Positions 13,539 to 25,755 of a stretch of DNA of 64,000 nucleotides are shown one piece after another. How positions within the stretch are numbered: the stretch's first letter is position 1; each line of letters opens with the position of its first letter. Under the pieces are notes generated by a model, which was not told where the DNA came from, ran no database searches, and saw nothing but the letters and a program-made list of their open reading frames with translations. Origin of the DNA: Limanda limanda (lineage: Eukaryota; Chordata; Actinopteri; Pleuronectiformes; Pleuronectidae); assembly GCF_963576545.1 (NCBI RefSeq), contig NC_083658.1:11214428-11278427 (forward strand). The letters are read 5' to 3'. The translations under genes were made by a program, and so were the position numbers.

Positions 13539-14571
13539 GACTTTCGAGGTAGCTTCTAGATACAATTTACACCCCCGCCGCTATCTACAGAAAGCACAGC
13601 GGAATACACAAGTGTCAATAGCTGTATCGAAATGGCGACGGGGATGGATCTCCCGAAAAACGGCAGCAAAACCTGTAAAGGTTTGATTCCGTTTTTTTTA
13701 AAAGCTGAAGAGGTTCACTTGTACTGAGCTTCAAAGAAAAAAATTTGTGTTGCCTCTCCTTCAGTTTGAGGAGTAAACGGTGCAAAGAAAAACCCAAAAT
13801 TTGCCGCTGGGTTTCCAACTCCCCCCCCGCCCCCTGAACCAAAACACTCTGCACTCTGATCCTTCGACAGCTGTCGGCTCCAATAATATTTTACTGTATA
13901 ATTTTCCTACGTCAATGACCTGCGGGAGTCCAGGTGTCATTAGAAACATACTTTCGTGGTATGTGTTTTACTGCCACTGTTAATTTTATGAGGGGCCGTT
14001 AAGTTAAGTGGAGGTGCACGCTGCCAGCAATCACGCCGCTTGAATCAGCGGTTTATTAGCAGCCCCCCCACCCCATGCCCAACACACACACTCTCCAAAA
14101 ACAAGGGGGGGAAAAAGGAGATGGAGTTTGGTTGGCTGCACTCCCTGAGGCCTGAGAGCGCCACTTGTGCCGTTTCTTTTCGGAATGATAAATCCAGAAG
14201 CGGAATTGAAATGCAGCAATCGACTCCATTCAAAGGGGCAACGAGGGAGATTTATACTGCCACATAAAACAAAATGACCACACCATATCATCTGTGGGGT
14301 TATTGATCAATGCCAGACCCCTGCCCCCCCCCCCCCCTAAAAATAATACTGCAGCAGGTGTTTGGAGTGTCTAGCTTTGAAAAATCTACTGTCCAGCACA
14401 CGACTGGCAATTTAAAACGCTTTAGCATCGGAGGCCGTTGACAGGACGGTGGTTAATCTGATCGTTTGTCGCGCACAAAGCGAGGGGAAAGGGACAGAAG
14501 TCAATGGACAGGATTCAAATAGTGATCCCTGAGTGTTCCCCCAGAGAGGAGGATGAAGTTGCTTAATACTT

Positions 14572-15110
14572 ATCAATCAATCAATCAAATTTTATTTGTA
14601 TAGCCCATATTCACAAATCACAATTCGTCTCATAGGGCTTTAACATGGTGTGACATCCTCTGTCCTTAACCCTCAGCAAGAGTAAGGAAAAACTACTAAA
14701 AACCCTTTTAACAGGTAAAAATACGTAGAAACCTCAGAGAGAGCCACATGTGAGGGATCCCTCTCCCAGGACGGACAGAAGTGCAATAGATGTCAAGTGT
14801 AGGAAAACATCATCGGGATTAAAGTTTTGAGCAGCATTGATGAGGGTAAACATTTTTGAAGGATAACTTCAATACTATATGTCAAGCAGTCCTGCTGCAA
14901 TCATAGTCTCTGGTCAGCAGCCAGCAAGATCACGATCCAGCATCATGATGGGATCCACTATAGACCACAGTCATTGTCCACTGCCTCCAGTTAGGATCCA
15001 TCATCAGCCGCCGCCTCGGTCGTGGTCCATCACCATCGGATGCCAACGCGACAAAGGATCTGCCATTCCCTCTACGATCAGCCCGCACGATATAGAATCC
15101 ACCAAACTGG
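14572..15110. repeat. Interspersed fish repeat with TCAA-repeat end
   Basis: It starts with a (TCAA)n tract followed by attttatttgtatagcccat and later gagggatccctctcccagga, a combination I recognise as a common fish interspersed repeat of uncertain class. From about 14930 it has recurring gatcca-type units (ggatccactatag, ggatccatcatc, ggatccaccatt). The right boundary is approximate. Confidence 0.6.
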
Positions 15111-16367
15111 ATCCACCATTGCGACCTCTGACTTATTACCCCCCTAACACCGAAATAAAAGCAACCAATGCAGCATTTAGCCGTGATCAAGGACAGAAGA
15201 CACACACAGCTCTCTGCCCTTTTACTCGCTTTATTTGGAGTGGGTGGAAACCGTAGAAATAGGAAAACTATATTTGTCAAATGGAGAAAAGGAATTGTAG
15301 TCGTTCACAGTCAAAAATGTAGTATACAAAAGGTTGTTCACTTTGCGATATCAATTCAAAAACAGGAATTAGAATCTCTATAAATTTGCCAATTTTTTTA
15401 TTTTTTTTTTAAAACTCAAACAATTTACAATAACAATAATCAAGGTTTGATATAATACAACTTTTATCCTGAAAGAACAACTTCCTCACAACAAGTCCTG
15501 GTGGTTCTGTTCACCTGTGACAGATTCACAGCTTCTCAGGCACATAAAGAACGTGTCCACCAGACAAGGCCCTGAATCCTACCTTGACATGAGCAACATT
15601 TTAACCTTGTACATACATTTAAACCACTTTCACCTCAGTCGGTGTTGTTAGAAATGTGGGAGCTTTATCTTTCACGGCAAAAAGAGTTCATCCCCGGCTA
15701 ACTTTCTGCACAGACTATCGGCTGCTCTGTGCTGCAGGAGTACTAACAAACATTTGAACATATTTTCTATTAGTCCTGTAAACGTATTTTAGTACAAAAT
15801 GCCTTCTCGTGCTTGACAGGCAGCAGTGCTCCCTCTCTGGGCGCCGTTAGACTTCAGGAGTCACTACAGATGAAGGTGACACTCCACATTTAACCCCTTC
15901 CTCTTGATTTAAGGATTAAACACGCCGATCCCTCGCCAGCGGCACTTTTTCATGGAGTGACTTTGGCCCCTGAGCGCTTGAAAACGCTGAGCATTAACCC
16001 AAGCCCCCTGGCACATGATCAATAAAGCTTTGGAGACGCGCACGCGCGCCCCCCCCCCCCCCCCCCAACTGGCTCGCATGCACACACAAACAGGAGTCAT
16101 TGCTTCCATTATTGAAACTATTAACACCATGCCAATATCGATTCGTCACCCTTGCCTCTCCTGCTCCACACCCTCCACCCCACCCCTCCCTGTCCATCAA
16201 GGGTACGTGTGCATGTGAGGAAAGGCAGAATGCGCTCATGTGCATATGTCATCATATATGCACGCTGGTTGAATATTTGCACGCTGCAGCAGCACGGCAC
16301 CTCCCCTGGTTTGTATTGACGTTTCCACCCCACTTGACAGCTGACATCTCTGCCTATAAGTATAAAG

Positions 16368-16766
16368 CAGAGGTCTTCAACAGGGGGTCGCAACATTTTT
16401 TGTTGATAAGCCAATTTTTCATATTTTTTAAATTTTAAGTTTTGTTTTGACAAATTTAAATGTGTTCAAATACACATTAACATGAATCCAACGTATTGTA
16501 GCGAACGGATTAATGGAGGCAGAAGACGTTATCTTTCATTCAGCGACATACAATAATAAAAACATGAATATATGAACCTGTGTATTATTTGAATAGCTTA
16601 GTATTGAATGCACACTAACAGGGTAGCTATGTGTATACATGGCACTAGGCACAGTTTAATATAAAACACAATTTTTTAAACTAAACTAATATATATTGTA
16701 CAAGGTCCCTGCTCCATCTCTCCATCAGTTTGGGGTCCTTGGCCTGAAAAACGTTGCAGACCCCTG
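16368..16766. mobile_element. Non-autonomous hAT-type element with perfect 8-bp target duplication
   Basis: Termini cagaggtcttcaac and gttgcagacccctg form inverted repeats, flanked on both sides by the identical 8-mer gtataaag (16360-16367 and 16767-16774). This is diagnostic of the hAT superfamily. The 399-bp body has no transposase frame. It is related to the 42807-43401 element in opposite orientation but is shorter inside. Confidence 0.92.
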
Positions 16767-17382
16767 GTATAAAGCATTCACAGCTGGGCAGGCCGGGGCA
16801 GTTGATAAAATGCATGATAAAAAAAAGTGCTGCAGCTGGAATGGGTGAAGATGTGACCTTTTGCAGAGAGGAGGAGGTTCCTGCAGCACTCTGATGGCTG
16901 GGATTCAAGTGCAGGGGTTCGCGGCGTCGCGCTCGGCAACTATCTCCTCCCCAGCGGTGCCATTAATAATGGGAGGCAATCTGCCTCGCTGAGACGTGGG
17001 AAATGTAGTCATCTGTAGCACAGTGGTGTGGCCAGATAAATGCCCGCTAATTGATATGGACAGCAGGCGCTTCGCAGTGTGTGGGATTGGAAGGTGGCGG
17101 GGCGGAGAGAGAGAGAGAGAGAGAACCGAAAAAAGGGGAAAGCAAATTAATTTTCTCTCTCTCTACTTTTTTCCTCCTCTCTTACCCATCCTCTGCTTTT
17201 TTCCCTCCTCTTGGGCAGCTCCCAGAGAGAGAGATTGCATCCGGAGTTACAAGACACATATGTATTCAACCGAGTCCATCTATCCCAGTCCAATGATTGA
17301 TGTGTCCTTTCAGCATGTACAGTCTTGCTATCCACAGGGATGAATAAACCACAGATGAGCAGCAATCTGCAGGGAGGGCACC

Positions 17383-17416
17383 AACACACACACACACACA
17401 CACACGCACACACACA
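17383..17416 (+). repeat. (CA)n microsatellite
   Basis: About 17 CA units with one CG interruption. Confidence 0.95.
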
Positions 17417-17516
17417 GCCCAAGCACTTATAGTGGAAGCACGCCCAGATGCCCACATAAACAAAAAGCATTAAAAGGAATGCACACATCTGATATAAAGA
17501 TATAAATATCCACTTC

Positions 17517-17518
17517 AA

Positions 17519-17575
<57 letters not shown>

Positions 17576-17582
17576 ACACACA
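17517..17582 (+). repeat. (CA)n microsatellite, long
   Basis: About 33 units with single interruptions (cata, caga). It is one of the longest CA tracts in the window and generates a spurious Val-Cys frame on the minus strand. Confidence 0.95.
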
Positions 17583-17670
17583 AGGCTCTCAAGCTTTGAC
17601 TGTACCTTTTAGTCGTACCCATCATTCACTCTGTTGCATCTGTCATGGATTCTCACTTACTTGGCAGCGG

Positions 17671-17694
17671 TGTGTGTGTGTGTGTGTGTGTGTG
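17671..17694 (+). repeat. (TG)n microsatellite
   Basis: Twelve uninterrupted units, inverted relative to the CA tract 90 bases before it, so the two could pair as a hairpin. Another TG tract lies at 17874-17895. Confidence 0.95.
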
Positions 17695-18238
17695 CCATGC
17701 CATTTTTTTTCGCAGGGGCCTCGCTCCGCTTTCATCACCTCGCCCACCCCGTGACTCACTACAAGACAGCCACGCAACAGACCCGAGACAAGACAGCCAG
17801 GAACCGGCGAGATGCATGTCTCTCCTCAAAGAGCTGTCGGGCCCGCGCTTGACAAACTAATAGGGGGCCGGACTGTGTGTGTGTGTGTGTGTGTGATGGA
17901 GGGGCCATTATCAGCATGCAGGTGACTTATGGAGTTGATGTGCCCTTCTCTGTTGTAAAGGTAAAGACACAAACAGGGGAAATAAATGCACGGCGGCAAG
18001 AGACACACGAGCGTGTGCAAGTCTGACATAAGGTCTCAATGACAAACCTAATTGTTATACCTTTTACTCATGGACAAGCAATTTATAGGATAGTCACCTT
18101 GGGCACGGCAGGGGGAAGGGGGGTGTTTATATATGAACAAGCACCAGAGATAAGCAGTTCCATGCAAGGGGGGGCACTGCAGCATGATTGACTTGCACGG
18201 ATGCTTTTTTGCAGAAGAGCGTTTTTGGAGAATCACCA

Positions 18239-18252
18239 GTGCCCTCTGGTGT
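18239..18252 (-). promoter_or_regulatory. CTCF-like motif
   Basis: Minus-strand ACACCAGAGGGCAC matches 13 of 14 core positions. It lies between two dinucleotide-repeat tracts. Confidence 0.35.
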
Positions 18253-18333
18253 CCAAAAATCAACACAACAGCTAAAGTTAAAAAAAAATACTGCATTTAT
18301 TCTGACCCAGAAGAGCATGGCTTTAGATTCAAA

Positions 18334-18373
18334 GTGTGTGTGTGTGTGTGTGTTTGTTTGTGTTTGTGTTTGT
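18334..18373 (+). repeat. (TG)n microsatellite grading into TTTG
   Basis: A TG tract of about nine units is followed by tttgtttgtgtttgtgtttg. Confidence 0.9.
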
Positions 18374-20254
18374 TCCACAGGTGGATGTGGCGGATCAAGC
18401 TGCGTTAAAAGGAACAGGAGAGAGTGAGGTGACTCAGCGGGGGGGTGGATTGCACAGCCTGCACTGCAAAACAAATTTCAAATTTAAAGCCAACCTGTCT
18501 GGGTCTTAAAACTTAAAACAGAGACTTGGCAGTCTGTGCTTTATGTGATCTTCACTTGAATTAACATTGAATTAATATCAAAAAGACTCCAGATCCATCA
18601 ACCCGTGTGTCTCCTGTCCTCCAATTCTGTCCCCCTCTCATCTCGACTTCTGTCACGTCTCTTTATTTTCCACGGCAGCTTCTAGTTAATGCGGGTGTGA
18701 TAATCACGCAGCAGTGTTTGCAAAACACAGCTCTTAACAGTATCTTGGAATAGAAATAGAATAGTGCCCTGGAGTATTATCAAGGAAATACTTAATGAGT
18801 GTGTTTAAATACAGGCTCCAAAAGTTTGGTTCCAGACCCATTTAACTTTATTTTTAAGAGTCCCAGCTGTTTGAAACAAAGAGACTTCATTGCTCTTAGA
18901 TACATTTTACAGACAGACTGGAGATTTTTTTCAGCCCTCAATCACAGCTATGATCATTTAAGTGTCCTAAAGCACAATATGTCCATTGGAGCTCAGTGCG
19001 TCTAATGAGATGAGTTTCCATCCAGTCTCGTCTGTCGTGTCCAGGCCCAGACTGAGTAATAATCTCTATTAATTCATGTAACTTTCTATAATTTCGAGCA
19101 GTTCAAGGGGTTAAGCAATGTGATTTAAGATGTTTACAACAGATTTTCTCTGTTTTCCTCTTTGAATTTAAAAGGTCTCCGGTGTAGCTTCCTTGTAAAC
19201 AATAAAAAAAAAGAAGTAAACCGCTCACCAAAACACAATCTGCGTATCCTTCCTAATTAAACATTTAAAGAGATGACGATTATTCAAACACTTTAAATAC
19301 CTATTTGTTTACATCCATGCTGCACTAAACCCTTTATCCATTCCCCCCCCCTGCCTTTATTGGCACAATGCTACACTACACTTGCCATATTAGCCCAGGG
19401 GAAATGTCAGTGCATTGTGTTGTTGCATCCCCAAGTGTGTGTGTGTGTGTGTATTCATTCATGTTTCATCTTTAGGACCTTTTCCAGCAGAAACACTGAC
19501 CTTGTAAGGAGCAGTAGAGGTCATGGGGACCAAAGCCGAGACCAAAACTAAATTTCTGGGGTTCTGGTTAAAGTTAGGGATGAGGTTTTGGTTACGCTGT
19601 CCACAACTATCATTGCAAAGTCCTAATAAGAATAGCTGATCAAACCTGTTTGTTTGTTCTAGAGAGGGATTTTCTTGTAAACAGCAATGTCTTTGAGTCG
19701 GATGTGCACATTCCTCCATTGTGTGTGTGTACATTCATTTAAAAAAAGCAGAGGAGGGCTGTCTGCAATAGACTGAATCAAACGTAAGTATAAGGAGATT
19801 AATTAAAATCACACAATATTCACACAAATTATTTACCCCAATATGTACACTGTGTGCAGCATAAATCCCCCTAACGTTGTAATAATAATAAGGCTGTAAG
19901 ACATGAAAGGGCCAAAAGAAGAAATCCAGCAAAGAACGCACACTTTCCTGCCAATTATAACTTATTTATCTCTCCAGCTCCGCCGCAAAAACATCAGCCA
20001 GAGTCAAACCACATCTGGCGTCTCCGCCGACAGTCGACGGCTTCGTTGCGGCGCAATTAGCTCGGAGGTGGCGGCTGAAAGTAAACAGATAAACTAATAC
20101 AAAAGACACAGAGCGGATACAGAGAGCTCCTCCTCGACTGATGCTGACGGCGGAGGGGAGTGTGTGGGGGGGGGGAGGAAGCTGGTGACTCTCTTCAAAC
20201 AGAGGTTGTACATTATGTTTCGCCTGCTGGATAATTAGGATGTTGTTGTTGTTA

Positions 20255-20256
<2 letters not shown>

Positions 20257-20299
<43 letters not shown>

Positions 20300-20314
20300 G
20301 CGTGTTTCTGTGTG
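20257..20314 (+). repeat. (TG)n microsatellite
   Basis: About 18 pure units followed by imperfect cgtgtg units and preceded by a short TTG tract. Confidence 0.95.
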
Positions 20315-21170
20315 TCTGAAGATGAGAGCACAAGTGTCTCTATGTGGAAAGCCTCATCTCCTGTGCAGGTTTGTGCATGTGTTAGGCTGCTCATCTGTCA
20401 GATTGTGTGTACCTGCACCTTTTTTTCAGTTTTTTGGGGGGGGCAAATCACCTTCATTATAAATGTGTCTCATTACAGTAATGAGACGATTTCATTATCA
20501 CTTAAACGACCTTGTCCCCGGTGCTGAACAAGGCCGGCTGTTACAGAACCCAGTGGGCTCCTTGAGTTGAAGCCCAGCAGGGGGTCAGGCAGGCGGGTGG
20601 GCGGGTGGGGGGGGTCGACAGGTGTTTGCCGGCTGCGACGTGAATGGAGACATTTTAGTGAAGTGCACGACAGGGTGTTCACGCATGTTTTGATTGTAGA
20701 TAAGAGGTAATGACGTGAATGCTTAGTAGGCTGGGGTCCTTCCTATAGTAGAAACCCATTGTGTTGTTCGTAAAGCCGTAAAAACCTAATTTGGAATGAA
20801 GGTGAGGAAACAACCAAACTACTCCGAGGGCCAGTTGTCTTGAGATGCAATAATTGTTTTAAAGGTATCTCATATTTTTGACACTCTGTGTTCGGCCCCT
20901 CATTTTCATTGCGCTGCGAACCCGGAGAGAAAAGGGAAAGTCATTACACACCTGGCCAGTTAGGTAACGTGTGATGGCGGACAGAGCCCATGTTTACCTG
21001 ATTTTCACTTCTGTATCCAACTTTAAAAAAAAGAAATTCACGAATAACTATTTACCACTTGTAGACGAATGTCGCAAATTCGCCTCAAACCCCATTTCGA
21101 TCTTAATGCCGCCAAGGTGCCTGATGTCGCAAATACTACACATACCAAGGAAGGTACTGGAAGCGCTCTG

Positions 21171-21184
21171 CCGCCATCTAGTGG
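21171..21184 (-). promoter_or_regulatory. CTCF-like motif
   Basis: On the minus strand the sequence reads CCACTAGATGGCGG, matching the core CCASYAGRKGGCRS at all 14 positions. It points toward the 7261 motif, the convergent arrangement typical of loop anchors. Confidence 0.45.
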
Positions 21185-22084
21185 TCGGAGTGGAAAATAC
21201 ATTCTAGCCCCTTGGGACTGTGCAGCAAAGTTATTTTGAGGAATTAAGCTATATTTGAAATATTGTGATGATGGAAGAGCAATGATTGTAGAGAAACATA
21301 TGCTGTTATTCAATTTCAAGCAAAAGCAGCATCAATATAATAATCTACATACCAGAGACTGGAAAAGTTGTTAAATTAAGGTTATGCCCAATTATTGCTA
21401 ATGTCGCTAATTTGCCTCATACCTAAATTTATATCTATTGTATATGCTTTATTGAAATTAACAATCTCCACTTAATGTAGCATCTGTATGACAGCCAGAA
21501 ACAAAAATAATAATTTGGTTATATAATTAGAAATTAATTCAGGCAATAAGGGATTAAATAGTTCTTAAATTTCAGTGGAAAACATGAAGCTACCTGACCA
21601 AAGCAGCTGGTGATGCAACTTCTGCTTTTGAAACGACATCAGCCGGATGGAAACCTGATTCACAACCTGGTAATTGAACAACCTAACAACTAACCGCCAC
21701 ACATTGCATTTCATTGACTCCCCATCTTCACAGTTCATCATAAATTTAAAAAAAGATGACCTATGAATTATGTGCATTGCTGGTAATGTTTGTTTTGTTT
21801 GTGTGCATTTCCTCAATTTGTCTAGCGCCAAAAATGAAATTCACCTCCATCCTGTTTCAGTGGTTGTATCTTTGTAGTGTTTGTTTTTATTAGGGCTTTA
21901 TAGTCCAGGCAAAGTAACTCATTTTGTAGCCAAAAATCGAACTTATTGTAAAATAATTTTTTTCAGCATAGATCATTTCTATGAGGTGTCCAGAACAACA
22001 TACTGAGGAAATCCTAGTTGAGGAAATATATTTAATTCTCATCAATGTGTGCCAATAAGGCCCGGCAACAATACACACCAATGG

Positions 22085-22380
22085 GGCTATTTTTTACCTT
22101 TACTCCTATCAAAATGAAACTTTACACAATGAAAGTAACCATGAAAAGTAACATTTTTTGTGTAACAAGTTTCTTTGAAAATGAATTTGAATATGCAAAT
22201 GAGCTATACACTAATCGAATATAGCCGAAATACACTCAAATAGGCTTAATTTTTTCCTTTACTCCTACCACAATAAAACTTTACATGGTTAAAGTATTAA
22301 TGAAAAGTAACTTTTAATACAAGTTTCTTTTGAAATGAATTTGAATATGCACATGAGCTCAACACTTATTGGATATGTCC
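22085..22380. repeat. Two tandem units of about 158 bp
   Basis: Unit one starts ggctattttttacctttact at 22085 and unit two starts ggcttaattttttcctttac at 22243. Shared blocks include aaactttaca, gaaaagtaac, aagtttctttgaaa and aatgaatttgaatatgca. Divergence is moderate. The family is unknown; it lies directly before a foldback structure. Confidence 0.75.
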
Positions 22381-22484
22381 TAATTTGCATAGGCAGAAAC
22401 ACCATTCATATGTATGACAAATACATCGGCCCAATCTTCATCCAATCAGCCCAATGCCAATGGGGGATGGCAGTGGTGCTTTTA

Positions 22485-22705
22485 GACTGGCCTCTAACCT
22501 GAAAACCGCCTGGCTTGGTAGTGCCTGCCAGGGGTATAACCCCCACCGCAGTTTTTCGGGTCTTTACCAAATGATGGAGTGGAAAGGGGGAAGTGAATGT
22601 ATGGACCCAAAAGACTGTCTCCGTGACCCTGAAGACTATAACGGCGCGGGTTATACGCCTGGAAGGTACTACCAAGCCAGGCCGTTTTCAGGTTAGACGC
22701 CAGTC
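22485..22705. mobile_element. Foldback element with 63-bp inverted arms
   Basis: The left arm (22485-22547, starting gactggcctctaacctgaaa) and the right arm (22643-22705, ending caggttagacgccagtc) match as reverse complements at 56 of 63 positions, around a 95-bp spacer. No clear target duplication is visible, so it may be a decayed miniature transposon, a foldback element or an unusual structured locus. The 80-codon frame across it (22454-22696) is explained by the inverted arms. Confidence 0.7.
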
Positions 22706-24024
22706 ATCTCTGTACAGGGTGGGGATTTCAACATGCAGCATTTCTTGATGTATATTTTTATAGGGAAATCTTGTACCTATGTTAGAACATTATTCTATTT
22801 TTTAGAGCATAACAATTATTCATAAGTATGCAGTGTCATCACTACATCTCTGACGTTTATAGCAAGCCAAACTGTTAAAAAATCGGTGGAAAATTGTTGG
22901 TTATTTCAAAAGTTATGGTTATTTCAAAAGTACATGTACCACTACCAACACAATGTTATGGGTGAGCGAGCTGACTGTGGCAAGATGGCCGCCATGTGCG
23001 GACGTTCAACTCCGTTGGCCGCCAGCGCGGACGAGAGCTTGCCCTTTTGAGCTTGAGGACCAATCATCAATCATCTAACAGCTCTCACCTGTGCTGATTG
23101 ATCCTCCATGGTGCAGGTGAGAGTGCTCTCCCAGCTCCCCACTCACCTCCACTGTTACTTTATCTCTTTTTATCTTACTCATTGATTCCTATAAAATCTC
23201 TAACTTTATCATGTACCATGTAAATGTATGCATTTGCTTTACTTCATATTCATTTCAACCTTTTTATTATCTATTTAAGCTGCATTCAATGTAGGAGAGG
23301 TGCTATACAAATACATCACAATGTTATTCCACTGTACGATGATGGAAGCAGACGCGGAGAAGCACTCTCAGAACCTTGATTTGCTCATGAAACTTTTCAT
23401 ACCTATTTATACGATGTATCCACGATGTATATACGCTCTCCCTCTCCCGGCTCGACCTGGCTGCCACTAAAAGATCCTCAAGCTCTCTCCCTCTCATCCT
23501 CAAGCTCAGCACTCAATCTGTTTGGAGAGTGAACTCCAGTTGCCGGAGAGCTTATCACCCGCTTGTGAAAGCACCCCGTAAGAACCCCGTGAACTAATCC
23601 CAGCAGCAAAACACCACACGGCCCTAATCCCCCACTCTCCAAACACCTCGCTCCCTATTTGCTTTCATTCTAATTGTCTTCAAGGCGTTTCTGGGCCTCA
23701 CACAGGTTACTTCCCTCTGTGTGGGTGTCCTGCTCCCAGTGTGTTGAGCTGTCTTTACGAGTTTGACCGGCGTGGTCGAGCAGGGGCCGGTGACCACGCA
23801 GCCATCAGGGTGCATTTAGGAGGATTGCCACTGTGTAGGAAGGGGATCAGGCCCAGAGTCCTAAACCAGAGCTGGGTGGACACAAGCCCGGAATCAGCAT
23901 TCAGCAGTGTGTGTGCATGTGTGTGTTTGTGTACGCTAACCCCATGGGTAACAGTTCCTGGTCACAGTCTGTGGATGGAAGTAATTGCCAGTGGAGGGCA
24001 ATGTGCAGCTGAGGCCCAGAGATG

Positions 24025-24046
24025 GTGTGTGTGTGTGTGTGTGTGT
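24025..24046 (+). repeat. (TG)n microsatellite
   Basis: Eleven units, followed by imperfect gtgt sequence to about 24076. Confidence 0.9.
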
Positions 24047-25741
24047 TTATGTGTCAGTGTATTTGTATGTGTGTGCGCTGCTTTTGTCCAATGAGCCAAT
24101 ACTCTACACACACACAGTGGATTTTCTGCTTAGTCACATGCACAAATATATGCAGTGTATGAATTGGTCTATTAATAGACACTGTTGTGTATTGCGACCC
24201 ACCTGCGTTCACTCTCCTGACACGATAGAGTTAGTAATGAATTTCACAGTGACCCAATGTGGGCAGCACTGCTGAATGGACAGATTTGTACGAGTCTGAC
24301 GAAAGGATTCACTTTAGCATCATGTATACAGCTTTTAAGAAAACTACAAAGTAAAAGGCATTCAAATCATACTGTTATGTCAGAGCATTTTCATCGTAAT
24401 AACAACAAAGCAGAAAAGGATTGTAGTCTGGGTTTCTGATGTCCATGTTGGACAGAAATAAACGTACACATGGTGGTTCACCATAGGCTCCTCTAACCAG
24501 TGCAACTCGCCAGTCATCCGGAGCGTGAAGTCAATAACCACATCCTATAAATGCACCACAGAAAAGATAACAACACGAGGTCTCAAACTTATTAGAGACA
24601 CAATATAAAATCATAGAAAACCTGTCGTCATATTACATTTTAAAGTAAAAGACACTATACTCACACTGCAGTAGAGTTTGGTTTGTATTAACCCAACATT
24701 TTTTAGGTTCTTGTGATGTCACTGGAGCTAGGTGTTATGATATATACTTTTATATGTTATACTGATAGACATATCAATACATAAAATAAGAATAATTATC
24801 TCACGACAACCTGTCTCTGCTTTTAATTACTTTTAATCTACTTGTCATTGTATCATTGTTCAGTAGCTGTGCACCCTGGGTGTGGGTGGGAGAGGGTGAG
24901 CGAGCTGCCGGTATTAGTGTTTGTGCTCATAGGACCACCACTCGAAAATAACCTTCAAAAACCTTCACAAACCCATGAATAGGAAGTGGAAAATCCAAGG
25001 TCATTAGACGAATCACGGGTCCTTTCACTTCTACAAAAATGCCACCAATGAATAAAGGTTGGTTTTTCAAATATCTCAGAATAACTTCCATGAAACACAA
25101 GATCAGGCTGAGCAAAGGAACCTTGCAAAGTTTTCAATTCACTCACGTATTTTGTTTTTCTTTGCCCTTTTACTTCACTATATTTGCCATAATGTAGTTT
25201 GCAACTTTGCTACAGGCTAACTACCATGCCTGCATTTGGCAAAAATTACGCTTTAACCTCCAAAAAGGGCATATTAAAAAAGTTATAAGTTTTGTCCTTT
25301 ACTTGAGATATTTGTTTCTCTACTCTTCCTTTCACTGCTTGAAGACCACGGACACGGATCTATCGCCTCTGTTATCTGTCAGATTCAGTCCAAATGGGTC
25401 AGAGTGGGTGAGGACTGGCCAAACCGACTAAAGGGATGGAGTCCTTCCTTTTTATTCATTCAGGGTGTAAAACATACACCCACCGGAAAATAACTTCATT
25501 CATAATTTGAAGCCGTCCTATAAATCTCTGGGACTTAAACTGGTTTCCAGGTTATGAGTTGAGGCTGGGTTAGGGTTATGTCCCATTGTTTTCCCTGCAT
25601 ATTGTATTTCACGATAGCTAATGCTTGGTATAATGTATTTGATACTGTTTTTCTCTTTCACTCCTGTTCATCGGCTACAGTGTTGGCTTCAGTGATATTA
25701 CTGTTTTAGTTTTCAGTGTTGTGTGTTGTTACATCAAATCG

Positions 25742-25755
25742 CCAGCAGAGGGCCA
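25742..25755 (+). promoter_or_regulatory. CTCF-like motif
   Basis: CCAGCAGAGGGCCA matches 13 of 14 core positions on the plus strand; the mismatch is at the purine next to the final base. Confidence 0.35.

Noticed and set aside
17147..17581. 144-codon minus-strand frame with long Val-Cys run
   Set aside because: Translation of a CA microsatellite.
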